The notes below the pieces were generated by a model. That model saw only the letters and a program-made list of their open reading frames with translations. It was not told where the DNA came from and made no database searches. The translations under genes were made by a program, and so were the position numbers. From contig NZ_ASXG01000046.1 of assembly GCF_000411975.1 (NCBI RefSeq), positions 62,001-126,000 of the forward strand: a stretch of 64,000 nt of DNA. The letters are read 5' to 3'. The stretch's first letter is position 1. Each line of letters starts with the position of its first letter. Source of the stretch: Amycolatopsis orientalis DSM 43388. GTDB taxonomy: Bacteria; Actinomycetota; Actinomycetes; Mycobacteriales; Pseudonocardiaceae. Below are positions 53,135-61,888 of the stretch, one piece after another.

Positions 53135-53895
53135 CGCGCCACCATCCCGGCCGACAGGTCGATGTCGGCCGCGCACAGGCCCGGCATCGCCAGCATCGCG
53201 AGCACCGCGGCGGCCACTTCCTCCTCGGTGACCATCCGGCCCAGCGCGGCACGGCTCGTGAACGCTCGCTCCGCCTCGTCGTAGCTGACGCCGGTGCGTT
53301 CTGCCTCCAGCCGGAAATTGCGTTCCATCCGCGGACCTTCGACCGGCCCGGGCGACAACGAGTTCACCGCCACGCCCTGCGGTCCGACCTCGCCGGCGAG
53401 CGTGGCCGTCAGGCCGAGCACGGCCATTTTGGACGCGCAGTACGGAGTGCGGCGCAGCAGCGGACGTTTCCCGCTCACCGAGGCGATGTTGACGACATCG
53501 CCCGTGCCCCGTGCCGCCATCGCGGGCAGAAACGCCCGGCAGACCAGGTAAACCCCGCGCACGTTCACGCCGAAGACCTCGTCCCATTCCTCCGGCTCGA
53601 CGTCGACGAGCGGCTTGACCGGACCGGCGACCCCGGCGTTGTTCACCAGCACCGAGATCTCCTCGTCGGCGAGTTCGGCGGCGAGCGCGGCCACTGAGTC
53701 CGGATCCGCCACATCGCACACCGCTGCCCGGCCCGGCCCGGGCAGCGCCGCCACCGTTTCCTCGAGGTTTTCCTTCCGCCGCCCGGCGACCACCACGCGC
53801 GCACCGGCGTCCGACAGCGCGCCGGCGATCGCCCGGCCCAACCCGTTTCCGCCGCCGGTGACCAGCGCGGTGCGCCCGGCGAGCCGGCCCGTCAC
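53131..53895 (-). CDS. Short-chain dehydrogenase/reductase of the LacI-controlled operon
   Basis: 254 residues from a GTG at 53895 (GTGA overlap with the dehydrogenase stop). TGGGNGLG loop, GRRKEN suggesting NADP preference, NNAG near 88 and YCASK near 155. It is coupled both to the histidinol-dehydrogenase-like gene and to the aldolase, implying oxidation of a hydroxyl next to the bond the aldolase cuts. Confidence 0.87.
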   Translation of the reverse strand: MTGRLAGRTALVTGGGNGLGRAIAGALSDAGARVVVAGRRKENLEETVAALPGPGRAAVCDVADPDSVAALAAELADEEISVLVNNAGVAGPVKPLVDVEPEEWDEVFGVNVRGVYLVCRAFLPAMAARGTGDVVNIASVSGKRPLLRRTPYCASKMAVLGLTATLAGEVGPQGVAVNSLSPGPVEGPRMERNFRLEAERTGVSYDEAERAFTSRAALGRMVTEEEVAAAVLAMLAMPGLCAADIDLSAGMVAR

Positions 53896-55193
53896 GCCGG
53901 GTTCCACGAAAGCTCTCCCCGCCGGAATTCGACGGCGCGCACGTCGCCGGAGCGGGCGTGCCCTTCGAAAAGCTCCACGCGCGCCGCGCGTCCGCAAACC
54001 TCGCCCAGCAACACGCTCGACTCGCTGCTCGTGACCTCCTGATAGGTCACGGTCTTCAAGTACTTCCCCACCCAAAGCCCGCCGGTGTACCGCGCCGCGC
54101 CGCGCGTGGGCAGCACGTGGTTGGTGCCGATCACCTTGTCGCCGTAGGACACACAGGTGCCCGGGCCTAGGAAAAGCGCGCCGTAGTCCCGCATCTTCTC
54201 CAACGCCTGACGCGGTTGCTCGGTCAGCACCTGGACGTGTTCGAACGCGTAGCTGTCCGCCAGCGCGAACGCTTCCTCGAGGTCGTCCACGACGTGGATC
54301 TCCCCGTGGTCGCGCCAAGCCGGGCCGGCGAAATCGCGAGTCGGCATCCCGGGCAGCAGCGCCTCGACGTGCTCCAGCACCTCGCGAGCGACGTCCTCGG
54401 AAGTGGTGATCAGCACTGCCGGGGAATCCGGCCCGTGTTCGGCCTGGGACAACAGGTCCACCGCGACGACGAACGGATCGGCCGTGCGGTCGGCGACGAT
54501 CAGCACCTCGGTCGGACCGGCGAACAGGTCGATCCCCACCTCGCCGAACAACTGGCGCTTGGCCTCCGCGACATAGGCGTTGCCCGGGCCGGCGATGAGG
54601 TCGACGCGCCCGACGGTCTCGGTCCCGACCGCCATCGCGGCCACCGCCTGCACCCCGCCCAGGAGATAGATCTCGTCCGCTCCGGCCAGATGCATCGCGG
54701 CGACGGTCGCGTCCGGCACTTCCCCGCGGATCGGCGGCGTGCAGGCGGCGACCCGCGGCACTCCGGCCACCTTCGCGGTCACGATCGTCATGTGCGCCGA
54801 AGCGGTCAGCGGGTACCGGCCGCCGGGCACGTAGGCGCCGGCGGCGGCGACCGGAACGTGCTTCTGTCCCAAGTGGACACCGGGAAGAGTCTCGATCTCG
54901 AACTCCAGCAACGATTCCCGCTGCCGTCGCGCGAAGGTGCGCACCTGGTCCTGGACGAACCGGATGTCGTCGAGCACCTGTCCGGGAACGCGGGAGACGA
55001 TCTTTTCGATCTCGTCGGCCGAGAGCCGGAACGACTCCGGCGACCACGCGTCGAACTTCGCCGAGCACTCCCGGACCGCGGCGTCCCCGCGTTCGCGAAT
55101 GTCGGCGACGAGCGCGCGGACCCGGTCGCCGACGTCGGTGCGCTCGGCCGCGACCTGCTCGGCCGGGACAGCGGATTTCAAGGTCTTGGGCAT
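53892..55193 (-). CDS. Histidinol-dehydrogenase-like enzyme (HpsN-type polyol/sulfopropanediol dehydrogenase family)
   Basis: 433 residues. It has the HisD fold: AGAYVPGGRYPL near 119, GPGNAYVAEAKRQLFG near 205, zinc-site SQAEHGPDSPA near 247 and GTNHVLPT near 355, and FEGH near the C-terminus. HisD converts L-histidinol to histidine, but the operon here contains no histidine genes; relatives such as HpsN oxidise a primary alcohol of a small polyol to the acid. The start lies directly after the hydrolase stop. A second relative is at 61889-63244. Confidence 0.85.
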   Translation of the reverse strand: MPKTLKSAVPAEQVAAERTDVGDRVRALVADIRERGDAAVRECSAKFDAWSPESFRLSADEIEKIVSRVPGQVLDDIRFVQDQVRTFARRQRESLLEFEIETLPGVHLGQKHVPVAAAGAYVPGGRYPLTASAHMTIVTAKVAGVPRVAACTPPIRGEVPDATVAAMHLAGADEIYLLGGVQAVAAMAVGTETVGRVDLIAGPGNAYVAEAKRQLFGEVGIDLFAGPTEVLIVADRTADPFVVAVDLLSQAEHGPDSPAVLITTSEDVAREVLEHVEALLPGMPTRDFAGPAWRDHGEIHVVDDLEEAFALADSYAFEHVQVLTEQPRQALEKMRDYGALFLGPGTCVSYGDKVIGTNHVLPTRGAARYTGGLWVGKYLKTVTYQEVTSSESSVLLGEVCGRAARVELFEGHARSGDVRAVEFRRGELSWNPA

Positions 55194-55901
55194 TCAGGAC
55201 TCCTTCGAGAGCAGGGAAAGACCGCACAGCCAGTCGCCCAGCACCGCCGCCGCGGCACCGGGAGCCTCGAACGTCAGCAAGTGCCCGGCTTCCGGGAGCA
55301 CCCGCAGCGACGCGTTTCGCGCTCGCGAGGCGATCGAGCGGTGGAATCCGGGCGGGCACAAGCGATCCCGCTCCCCGGAAACCACGAGCATCGGACAGGA
55401 CAGGCCCGCGACGGCGGCGTACGCGTCGCGCCGGGTCGCCTGCGCGGCGAGCTGGGCGCGGAACGCGGCGGGGCCGACGCGCCGCGCCATGGCGAGAAAA
55501 CGCCGGTGCAGCGCCGGATCCGGGCCGGCGAACATGGTCGGCAGGATCTCGTCGGCGACCACCGAATCGAACTCGCCGGCGCGCGTGCGGCGGTCGAATC
55601 CGGCCCAGGCAGCGAGCTGTTCAGCGGTCGGCGCGGCGGCGTTGGTCGAGACGGCGCAGAATCCGAGGAGCCGCTCCGGCGCCCGGCGGGCGACCTCGAA
55701 CCCGGCGATCGCGCCGAGGCTGAGCCCGGCGAACACGAACGGCCCCTCGACCGCGGCCAGGATCTGCTCGGCCATCCCGCCGATGTCCGGCGCGGTGATC
55801 TCGGCGTCGACCACCGGCCCCGGCAGCCGCGGCCGCACGTCCGCCCACGCCTCGGCGTCGCACAGCATTCCCGGGACCAGCACCACGGGCGGCCCGGTCA
55901 C
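55194..55901 (-). CDS. Small alpha/beta-hydrolase of the LacI-controlled operon
   Basis: 235 residues from a GTG at 55901 overlapping the cupin stop (GTGA). The nucleophile Ser is in GLSLGA near 70, and the acid/His come from LVVSGERD near 178 and AGHLLTFE near 205. Its short cap and length recall enol-lactonases. It may open a lactone formed in the pathway. Confidence 0.83.
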   Translation of the reverse strand: MTGPPVVLVPGMLCDAEAWADVRPRLPGPVVDAEITAPDIGGMAEQILAAVEGPFVFAGLSLGAIAGFEVARRAPERLLGFCAVSTNAAAPTAEQLAAWAGFDRRTRAGEFDSVVADEILPTMFAGPDPALHRRFLAMARRVGPAAFRAQLAAQATRRDAYAAVAGLSCPMLVVSGERDRLCPPGFHRSIASRARNASLRVLPEAGHLLTFEAPGAAAAVLGDWLCGLSLLSKES

Positions 55902-57040
55902 CGGCCGGCCGCGCGGGGCAGCAGATGCCACGGCGCGAGGTAGCCGTTGTGGTCCCGGCCCACGCCGGCGTCGGCCGCCGCCTTGACGACCTCGTCGTCC
56001 CAGTCGAGCCGGACCCGGCCGTCGCCGCCGTTGACCACCAGCAGCGTCGCCCGCTCGCCGGAGACGTTGCGGATGCTGCGCCACGCACCGCGCGGCACGG
56101 AAACCATGTCCCACGGGCCGAGGCGCACGCTCACCTCGTCGTGCCGGTTGAGCGTGACCTCCCATTCGCCGTCCTTCACCAGCAGCACCTGCGTCTCGTC
56201 GTGCCGGTGCAGGGGAACGCCCTCGCCCGGCTCCGCGCGCAGCCACGCGATGTTGTGCCCGTGCGGGTGGTAGACCCGCGGCTCCTGGTCGCGGTCCTCG
56301 GTCATGCCGAAGCCGATCACCGGGGCCAATTCCACGCGCCCGCCGGAGACCGCGGTGCCCAGCAGAGCGCGGCTCGACCACTGCAGGTCGTCGCTCGTGG
56401 CGACCCGGCGACGCAGCTTCGCCGCGTCGTAGGACGGCAAAGCCGCGATGTCCGCCGGGGCCATCGGCTGGATCAGCTCCGCCGGGTCGGGCACCTCTTC
56501 CCCGGCAAGGGCGTCGACCAGCTGGTTGTCCGCGGTGAGGTAGAGGCCGTGGCCCGCGGCCTCGCGCAGCACCGACGGACCCCAGATGATGCCGCCGGTG
56601 TCGTCGTGGCCGAGCACGGTGAACAGCCAGCCGTCGTCCGGGCCGATATTGGTGAACCCGCGGAAGATCCACGTCGGGATCGACGCGATGTCGCCCTCGC
56701 GCAGCACCAGTTCGCCCTCGTCGCCGTCCGCGCCCCAGCGGAGCAGGAACTCGCCGCGGAAGCACAGGAACACTTCCGCGGTGAAGTGCAGGTGCAGGTT
56801 GTTGGTGATGCCGTGCGGCATCGCGGCGGCACCGATGTTGAACCCGTGCGGCTCCCGCAGGTTCACCACCTGGCCGGGGTTCTGGGTCACCCCCGGTCCG
56901 ATCATCGAGTAGTTCTCCTTGCGGTCCGACCCCGGCGTCCGGCAGTCGATGAACGCCTGGTCGCAGGACACGAAATCCGCCCGCCGGATCGTCCGGCGGG
57001 CCAGCTCGCCGGCCGGCACCGGCCCTTCGTCGGCACTCAT
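55898..57040 (-). CDS. Two-domain cupin protein, possible dioxygenase
   Basis: 380 residues with GGAGGGG before the ATG. There are two cupin barrels: the first has HLHFTAEVF near 82, the second GVPLHRHDETQVLL near 272, each with the histidine pattern of a mononuclear metal site. Architecture and length resemble gentisate/homogentisate-type dioxygenases, but many bicupins are isomerases or binding proteins. It is the first gene of the operon, with the LacI-type operator 24 bp upstream. The substrate is unknown. Confidence 0.82.
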   Translation of the reverse strand: MSADEGPVPAGELARRTIRRADFVSCDQAFIDCRTPGSDRKENYSMIGPGVTQNPGQVVNLREPHGFNIGAAAMPHGITNNLHLHFTAEVFLCFRGEFLLRWGADGDEGELVLREGDIASIPTWIFRGFTNIGPDDGWLFTVLGHDDTGGIIWGPSVLREAAGHGLYLTADNQLVDALAGEEVPDPAELIQPMAPADIAALPSYDAAKLRRRVATSDDLQWSSRALLGTAVSGGRVELAPVIGFGMTEDRDQEPRVYHPHGHNIAWLRAEPGEGVPLHRHDETQVLLVKDGEWEVTLNRHDEVSVRLGPWDMVSVPRGAWRSIRNVSGERATLLVVNGGDGRVRLDWDDEVVKAAADAGVGRDHNGYLAPWHLLPRAAGR

Positions 57041-57063
57041 GGCACCCCTCCGAAACCTGGTTG

Positions 57064-57077
57064 TTTATACGTATGCA
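57064..57077. promoter_or_regulatory. LacI-family operator candidate 1 (cupin operon)
   Basis: TTTATACGTATGCA, overlapping the perfect palindrome CGTATGCATACG, 24 bp before the cupin start. It is one of four sites fitting TGCATACGTATGCA; 12 of 14 bases match. Confidence 0.7.
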
Positions 57078-57163
57078 TACGACCATCGCGACGGATTCCT
57101 GTCAAGACGCTCCAGCGTCCGGCTTTCCGGGGAGCCGGTCGAGGCCGATTCGGAATTTCGGCT

Positions 57164-57177
57164 AGGATTCGTATGCA
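57164..57177. promoter_or_regulatory. LacI-family operator candidate 2 (lacI gene)
   Basis: AGGATTCGTATGCA, 27 bp before the lacI start. The right half GTATGCA is perfect; the left half is degenerate, suggesting weaker binding and autoregulation. Confidence 0.55.
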
Positions 57178-57203
57178 CTGGCCGTTGCGCGGAAGAGGAG
57201 CCG

Positions 57204-58196
57204 ATGCCGATCACGAGTCACGACGTGGCCCGGCTCGCCGGGGTGTCGCAGCCGACCGTCTCCCGGGCGCTGCGCGGGGACCACCGGGTTTCCGAGGCCA
57301 CCCGGGTCCGGGTGCGCGAGGCCGCCGACGCGCTGGGCTACGTGCCGAGCGAAGCGGGCCGGAGCCTGGCCACCCGGTCGACGCACTGCGTCGGAGTGGT
57401 CGTCACGGACCTGACCAACCCGTTCTACCCGCACCTGATCGGCCCGCTGCACGACACGCTCGAACAGCACGGCTACCGGATGATGCTCTTCGCCGAGCGC
57501 AGCGAGGCCGCGCTGGAGACCGAGCGGCTGCTCGACCGGTCGATCGACGGGGTCGTGCTCACCACCGCGGTGATCGGCTCGGCGCTGCCCGGCGAGCTCG
57601 CCCGCCGCGGGCTCCCGTTCGTCTTCCTCAACCGGGAAACCGGCGGCGGCGACGCGGACGCGGCGGTCGTCGACAACGAGGCGGGCGGGCGGCTGGTCGC
57701 CGAAGAACTGCTGCGGCTGGGCCATTCCGACCTCGCCCTGATCGGCGGTCCGGGCGACACGACCACCGGACGCGACCGGGAGTTCGGCTTCCGGATCGCC
57801 CTTTCCGAGGCGGGCGTCGGCCTGCCGCGCCACCGGGTCCGCCAGGGCCCGTTCGACTACGGCACCGGGTACGACGGGCTGCTCGACCTGATGTCCGAGG
57901 GCCCGCGCCCCACCGCGGTCTTCTGCGGCAACGACGTCATCGCGATCGGCGCGATCAACGCGGCGCGCCGGCTGGGCCTGGACATCCCCGGCGACCTGAC
58001 CGTGATCGGGTTCGACGACCTGCCGATGGCCGCCTGGGAGACGTTCGACCTGACGACGGTCCGCCACGACCTGGACGGCATGGCCAAGGCCGCGGCGGAC
58101 CTGCTGGTCGAACGCCTCGCCGGCGCCACCGAACCCCCGCGGCGCAAGGTGTTCGCGCCGTCTCTGGTGCCCCGGGGAACGCACGCGCCGCGCTGA
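57204..58196 (+). CDS. LacI-family transcriptional repressor
   Basis: 330 residues from the ATG at 57204 (AAGAGGAG upstream). The helix-turn-helix is HDVARLAGVSQPTVSRALRG (residues 6-25), with the minor-groove hinge helix SEAGRSLATRS near 53. A periplasmic-binding-protein-like sugar domain follows, with GVVVTDLTNPFYPHLI at its start. It is divergent from the cupin operon, and four copies of a CG-centred palindrome typical for LacI proteins lie at its own, the cupin, the transporter and the SnoaL promoters. Confidence 0.9.
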   Translation: MPITSHDVARLAGVSQPTVSRALRGDHRVSEATRVRVREAADALGYVPSEAGRSLATRSTHCVGVVVTDLTNPFYPHLIGPLHDTLEQHGYRMMLFAERSEAALETERLLDRSIDGVVLTTAVIGSALPGELARRGLPFVFLNRETGGGDADAAVVDNEAGGRLVAEELLRLGHSDLALIGGPGDTTTGRDREFGFRIALSEAGVGLPRHRVRQGPFDYGTGYDGLLDLMSEGPRPTAVFCGNDVIAIGAINAARRLGLDIPGDLTVIGFDDLPMAAWETFDLTTVRHDLDGMAKAAADLLVERLAGATEPPRRKVFAPSLVPRGTHAPR

Positions 58197-58226
58197 CCTC
58201 CGCCGCCGGCGCACCGGCGGCGGAGG
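58197..58226. terminator. Bidirectional hairpin between lacI and the MFS gene
   Basis: CCTCCGCCGCCGG (58197-58209) pairs perfectly with CCGGCGGCGGAGG (58214-58226) around a CGCA loop. It begins directly after the lacI stop and ends nine bases before the stop of the convergent transporter gene, so it can terminate both. Confidence 0.75.
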
Positions 58227-58235
58227 CCCGGTGGC

Positions 58236-59573
58236 TCACCGCGCGTATTTGTCCGCGGAGAGGTCGCTGCGGTAGGTCTCCTTCATGAACACCGTGATCA
58301 CCACCAGCGCCAGCACCGCCGCGGCCGCGAGGTACGCCCAGACCGCGTAGATCGTGCCGAACTGTTCCACGAGCAGGGTCGCGACGAACGGCGTGATGCC
58401 CATGAAGATCGAGAACGAGCAGTTGTAGGCGATCGAGCTCGCGCTGAACCGGGTGCGGGTCGCGAACATCTCCGCCGCGCACACGGTGACGATGCCGGTC
58501 AGGAAGAACTCCGGGACCAGGTAGATCAGCTGGCTCGCCACCGCGGCCCCGAAGGTGCCGGCCTGGCCGACGCGGAACGCCAGCGGCACCAGCACGATGC
58601 AGCACACCGCCCCGGTGACGAGCATCGGCTTGCGCCCGATGCGGTCCGACAGCGCGCCGGCCAGCGGCAGCAGCGGGATCAGCACCGCGACCGAGACGGC
58701 GTTCGACAGCCAGGCGGCGGACTTCGACAGGTGCAGCGTTTCGGACAGGTATTCCGGATAGAACGTGACCCAGGCGTAGGACAGGATCGCGAGCATGATC
58801 GACGCGCCGCAGAACACCAGGATCGGCCGCCATTGGGAACGCAGCGCCTCGCGCAACGGCGCCTCGACCACGTTCGTCCCGTGCTCGGTGGCGGCGACGA
58901 ATTCCGGCGTCTCGTCGAGCCGGCTGCGCAGCCACACCCCGATCGCGCACAACGGCAGCACCGCCAGGAACGGGATCCGCCAGGCCCAGCTGTGCAGCGC
59001 CGCGTCGCTGAACAAGGCACTCATCAGCGCGGCCGTGCCGGCTCCGGCGAGAATGCCGAAAAAGCAGCTGTTCGACGCGAACGACGTGTAGAACCCGCGC
59101 CGGCGCGGCTCGGCCCATTCGACCACGAACGCGACCGCGCCGACGTACTCGCCGCCCGCGACCATGCCCTGCAGCACGCGCAGCACCAGCAGGATCAGCG
59201 GAGCCGCCAGCCCGATCTGCCCGTAGGTGGGCAGCACGCCGATCGCCGCCGTGGACACGCCCATGAACAGCACCGTCCACAGCAGCACCTTCTTGCGCCC
59301 CAGCCGATCGCCCCACCGGCCGAGCACGGTCCCGCCGAACGGGCGGACCAGGCAGGCGATCGCGATCACCGCGTACGCGCTCAGCACGCTGGCGGTGTGA
59401 TCGCTCGCCGGGAAGAACGAGCCCGCGAGCACCGGGGCCAGATAGCCGTAGAGCCCGTAGTCGAACTGTTCGACGAAGTTGCCGATACTGCCGGCGAGGA
59501 TGACCCGGCGGATCTCCTTTCGACGTCCGGTCGCCTCAGCGGACGCGGCTGCGGTCGGCGTGACGGTGGACAT
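58236..59573 (-). CDS. MFS transporter of the metabolite:H+ symporter family
   Basis: 445 residues with GGAGG before the ATG. About 12 membrane segments; GNFVEQFDYGLYGYL in segment 1, GRWGDRLGRKK in the loop after segment 2 and RVLQGMVAGGEY in segment 4 are family marks. Operator 3 lies 38 bp upstream of the start, so it belongs to the LacI regulon and is the probable importer of the pathway's substrate, likely an organic acid. Confidence 0.9.
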   Translation of the reverse strand: MSTVTPTAAASAEATGRRKEIRRVILAGSIGNFVEQFDYGLYGYLAPVLAGSFFPASDHTASVLSAYAVIAIACLVRPFGGTVLGRWGDRLGRKKVLLWTVLFMGVSTAAIGVLPTYGQIGLAAPLILLVLRVLQGMVAGGEYVGAVAFVVEWAEPRRRGFYTSFASNSCFFGILAGAGTAALMSALFSDAALHSWAWRIPFLAVLPLCAIGVWLRSRLDETPEFVAATEHGTNVVEAPLREALRSQWRPILVFCGASIMLAILSYAWVTFYPEYLSETLHLSKSAAWLSNAVSVAVLIPLLPLAGALSDRIGRKPMLVTGAVCCIVLVPLAFRVGQAGTFGAAVASQLIYLVPEFFLTGIVTVCAAEMFATRTRFSASSIAYNCSFSIFMGITPFVATLLVEQFGTIYAVWAYLAAAAVLALVVITVFMKETYRSDLSADKYAR

Positions 59574-59610
59574 GACACCTCCAGTGGCGTCTCACAACGG
59601 CTCGGCCGTC

Positions 59611-59624
59611 TGCATACGTATGGA
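59611..59624. promoter_or_regulatory. LacI-family operator candidate 3 (MFS gene)
   Basis: TGCATACGTATGGA; the inner ten bases CATACGTATG are a perfect palindrome centred on CG. It lies 38 bp before the transporter start. Confidence 0.7.
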
Positions 59625-59743
59625 TGGCAACTTAAGTGGCCTCGGTCACCGGGTCAAGGCCGCCGCGATCACCAATTTTCCCGAGGTAGCGCCCGCAAGA
59701 TCAGCCTGGCAGCGGATCCGGGCACCGCCCTTGCCGCCAGCAA

Positions 59744-59757
59744 TGCATACGGATACA
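59744..59757. promoter_or_regulatory. LacI-family operator candidate 4 (tandem SnoaL gene)
   Basis: TGCATACGGATACA, with a perfect left half and a right half differing in two positions, 37 bp before the start at 59794. Confidence 0.6.
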
Positions 59758-59793
59758 GTGCTCCCCGCCAGTCCCGCCGAGAAAGGAACCGCC

Positions 59794-60786
59794 ATGCCGC
59801 TCGATCCGGTCGCCTACCAGCCGTACGAGGACCCGGACGACTTCATCCGCGAGGTCACCGACCGGATCTGGGTGCAGCGCGACATCTCCTACATCGTCGA
59901 CAACTACGAACCCGACTCGATTGTGCACGGCGGCCTCGGCACCGTGACCGGGCGGGACGGCGTCATCGAGGGCAGCCTGATGCGGATCGCGCAGGTGCCG
60001 CAGCACGTGGGCCAGGCCGAGGACGTCGTGTGGGAAGCCCGCGGCGACGACGCCTTCCTCAGCTCGCACCTCGTCTTCTCCAGCGACACCCACGTTGTGG
60101 ACGGCCGCCCGGTGCCGATCCGGAAACGCACCATCGCGAACTGCTTGTACCGGCGCGGGCGGATGGTCGAGGAATGGGTCGTCCGGGACGACCTCGCCGA
60201 CTGCCTGCAGCTCGGGCTCGATCCGGCCGAAGTGGCGCGCGGGCTGCGCTTCCGCGGCTACGAAGGCTCGATGACGAAACCCGCGCCCGCCGACGTCCTC
60301 GCCGCGGGCGACAGCGGTCCGCGCGCGGACGAATACCGGCCCGAATGCGAAATGGTGCTGGAATTCGTCGACGAGGTCTGGAACGCGCGGCGGCTGCACA
60401 AGGTCGGCGAATACATGCACCGGGACCTGTTCCTGCACACCGTCGGCGACCGGACGGTGCTCCGGCCGGACGGGTACCAAAAGGACCTGCTCGCCCAGAT
60501 CGCACCGTTCCCGGACGCCCGGTTCGAGATCCGCGACGTCCAGGCCAACCACGCCGCGCGCTACGCCGGGCTGCGCGTCGCGGTGCTCTGGGTGATGCGC
60601 GGCAGTTACCGCGGGGTCGCCGATTTCGGGCCGCTGACCGGCAAACCGGTCGAACTGCTCGGCGTGTCGCAATTCCTCGTGCAGAACGGGCGAATCGTGC
60701 GCGAGGTCCGGGTGTTCGACCAGATCTCGCTCCGGGCGCAGATCAACAGCCACGAGAGCTCCTTCGCCGACACCAACATCTACTGA
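59794..60786 (+). CDS. Tandem SnoaL/NTF2-like protein
   Basis: 330 residues from the ATG at 59794 (GAAAGGAAC upstream). Two NTF2-like domains follow each other (about residues 15-165 and 180-325); both contain a GRDG- or RPDG-type turn after an H-containing strand and end in an R-x-V-x-E/V-W strand. It shares the LacI-type operator with the cupin operon. Such proteins act as isomerases, lyases or binding proteins in catabolic clusters; the activity is unknown. Confidence 0.8.
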   Translation: MPLDPVAYQPYEDPDDFIREVTDRIWVQRDISYIVDNYEPDSIVHGGLGTVTGRDGVIEGSLMRIAQVPQHVGQAEDVVWEARGDDAFLSSHLVFSSDTHVVDGRPVPIRKRTIANCLYRRGRMVEEWVVRDDLADCLQLGLDPAEVARGLRFRGYEGSMTKPAPADVLAAGDSGPRADEYRPECEMVLEFVDEVWNARRLHKVGEYMHRDLFLHTVGDRTVLRPDGYQKDLLAQIAPFPDARFEIRDVQANHAARYAGLRVAVLWVMRGSYRGVADFGPLTGKPVELLGVSQFLVQNGRIVREVRVFDQISLRAQINSHESSFADTNIY

Positions 60787-60818
60787 CCCCGCCGGCGGCG
60801 CCCGCTTAGGATCGGCCG

Positions 60819-61778
60819 ATGGAGCAGGAGTCCCGGGACGGCGACCGGGTGACCTTGAACCAGCTGCGGGCGTTCGTCGCGGCGGAAAGCCGGGGCTCGT
60901 TCACCCAGGGCGCCGTCCAGCTGGAGATTTCCCAGGCCTCGATGTCGGAATTGATCCGTCGGCTCGAGGAAGAGCTCGACGCGGTCCTCTTCCACCGCGG
61001 CGCGCGCCGGCTGACGCTCACCGCGGCCGGCGAGGAGCTGCTGCCGTTCGCGCGCCGCGCGGTCCACGCGACCGACGAAGGCGTCCGGGCGGTGCGGTCG
61101 CTCGGCTCGCTGGGCGGCGGAACCGCCACTTTCGGGGTCCTCCGCAACGCGGACTACTACCTGCTCGGCAATCTCGCGCAGACCTTCCACCGCCGGTATC
61201 CGTCGGTCAAGGTCCGGCTGGTCGGGCAGAACTCCGCGGAGACCGCGGACGCCATCCGGGCCGGCGACATCGAGGCCGGGCTCATCGTGCTCCCGGTCGA
61301 CGACGAGGGCCTGGACATCACCCCGCTGATGCGGGACGAGGTCCGCTACGTGAGCGCCGACCCGGCCGCGGCCGCGAAACCGGTCAGCATCCAGCAGTTC
61401 GCGGCCGCGCGGCTGGTCCTCTACGACGCCCGCTACGGCTGGCGGGATCCCACCCGCCGGCAGCTCGCCGACCGGGCGCAGCTCGCCGGCGTGCGGATCG
61501 AACCGATCTTCGAGATCGAGCACGTGGAAGCCGCGCTGAAGCTGGTCGCGGACGGGGCCGGCGACACGATCGCCAGCACCGCCGTGGTCCGCAGCGCGGC
61601 TTTTCCGCCGGGACTGCACACCGCGCCGTTCGAAGAGCCGCTCTTCGACACGATCGCGATCGCGCGCAAGCGCGGCCGGCCGTTGTCGCGCGCCACGCGG
61701 GAATTGGCCCGGCTGGCCGAAGACGCGGTCAGCGACGCCCGCGGCCCGGCCGCGCGCCCCAAACGTCCGCGCGGCTAG
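60819..61778 (+). CDS. LysR-family regulator
   Basis: 319 residues. N-terminal helix-turn-helix residues 12-70 (LNQLRAFVAAESRGSFTQGAVQLEISQASMSELIRRLEEEL region), then the two-lobed substrate-binding fold. It is transcribed in the same direction as, and 110 bp upstream of, the histidinol-dehydrogenase-like gene, unlike the usual divergent LysR arrangement, and probably regulates it and the permease. Confidence 0.88.
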   Translation: MEQESRDGDRVTLNQLRAFVAAESRGSFTQGAVQLEISQASMSELIRRLEEELDAVLFHRGARRLTLTAAGEELLPFARRAVHATDEGVRAVRSLGSLGGGTATFGVLRNADYYLLGNLAQTFHRRYPSVKVRLVGQNSAETADAIRAGDIEAGLIVLPVDDEGLDITPLMRDEVRYVSADPAAAAKPVSIQQFAAARLVLYDARYGWRDPTRRQLADRAQLAGVRIEPIFEIEHVEAALKLVADGAGDTIASTAVVRSAAFPPGLHTAPFEEPLFDTIAIARKRGRPLSRATRELARLAEDAVSDARGPAARPKRPRG

Positions 61779-61888
61779 CACTGTCCGGTTTGGACGGATC
61801 GGCGCGCGGAGGCATCGGACAGCCCAATGGCTCGGTCAGGATCGCACCCTCTGGTCCGTTGGCTGAATCGCGCTTACCGTCTCGTGCC

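Noticed and set aside
53892..55193. Histidine biosynthesis (hisD)
   Set aside because: The operon contains a cupin, hydrolase, SDR and aldolase under LacI-type control and no other his genes, so a catabolic dehydrogenase is more likely.
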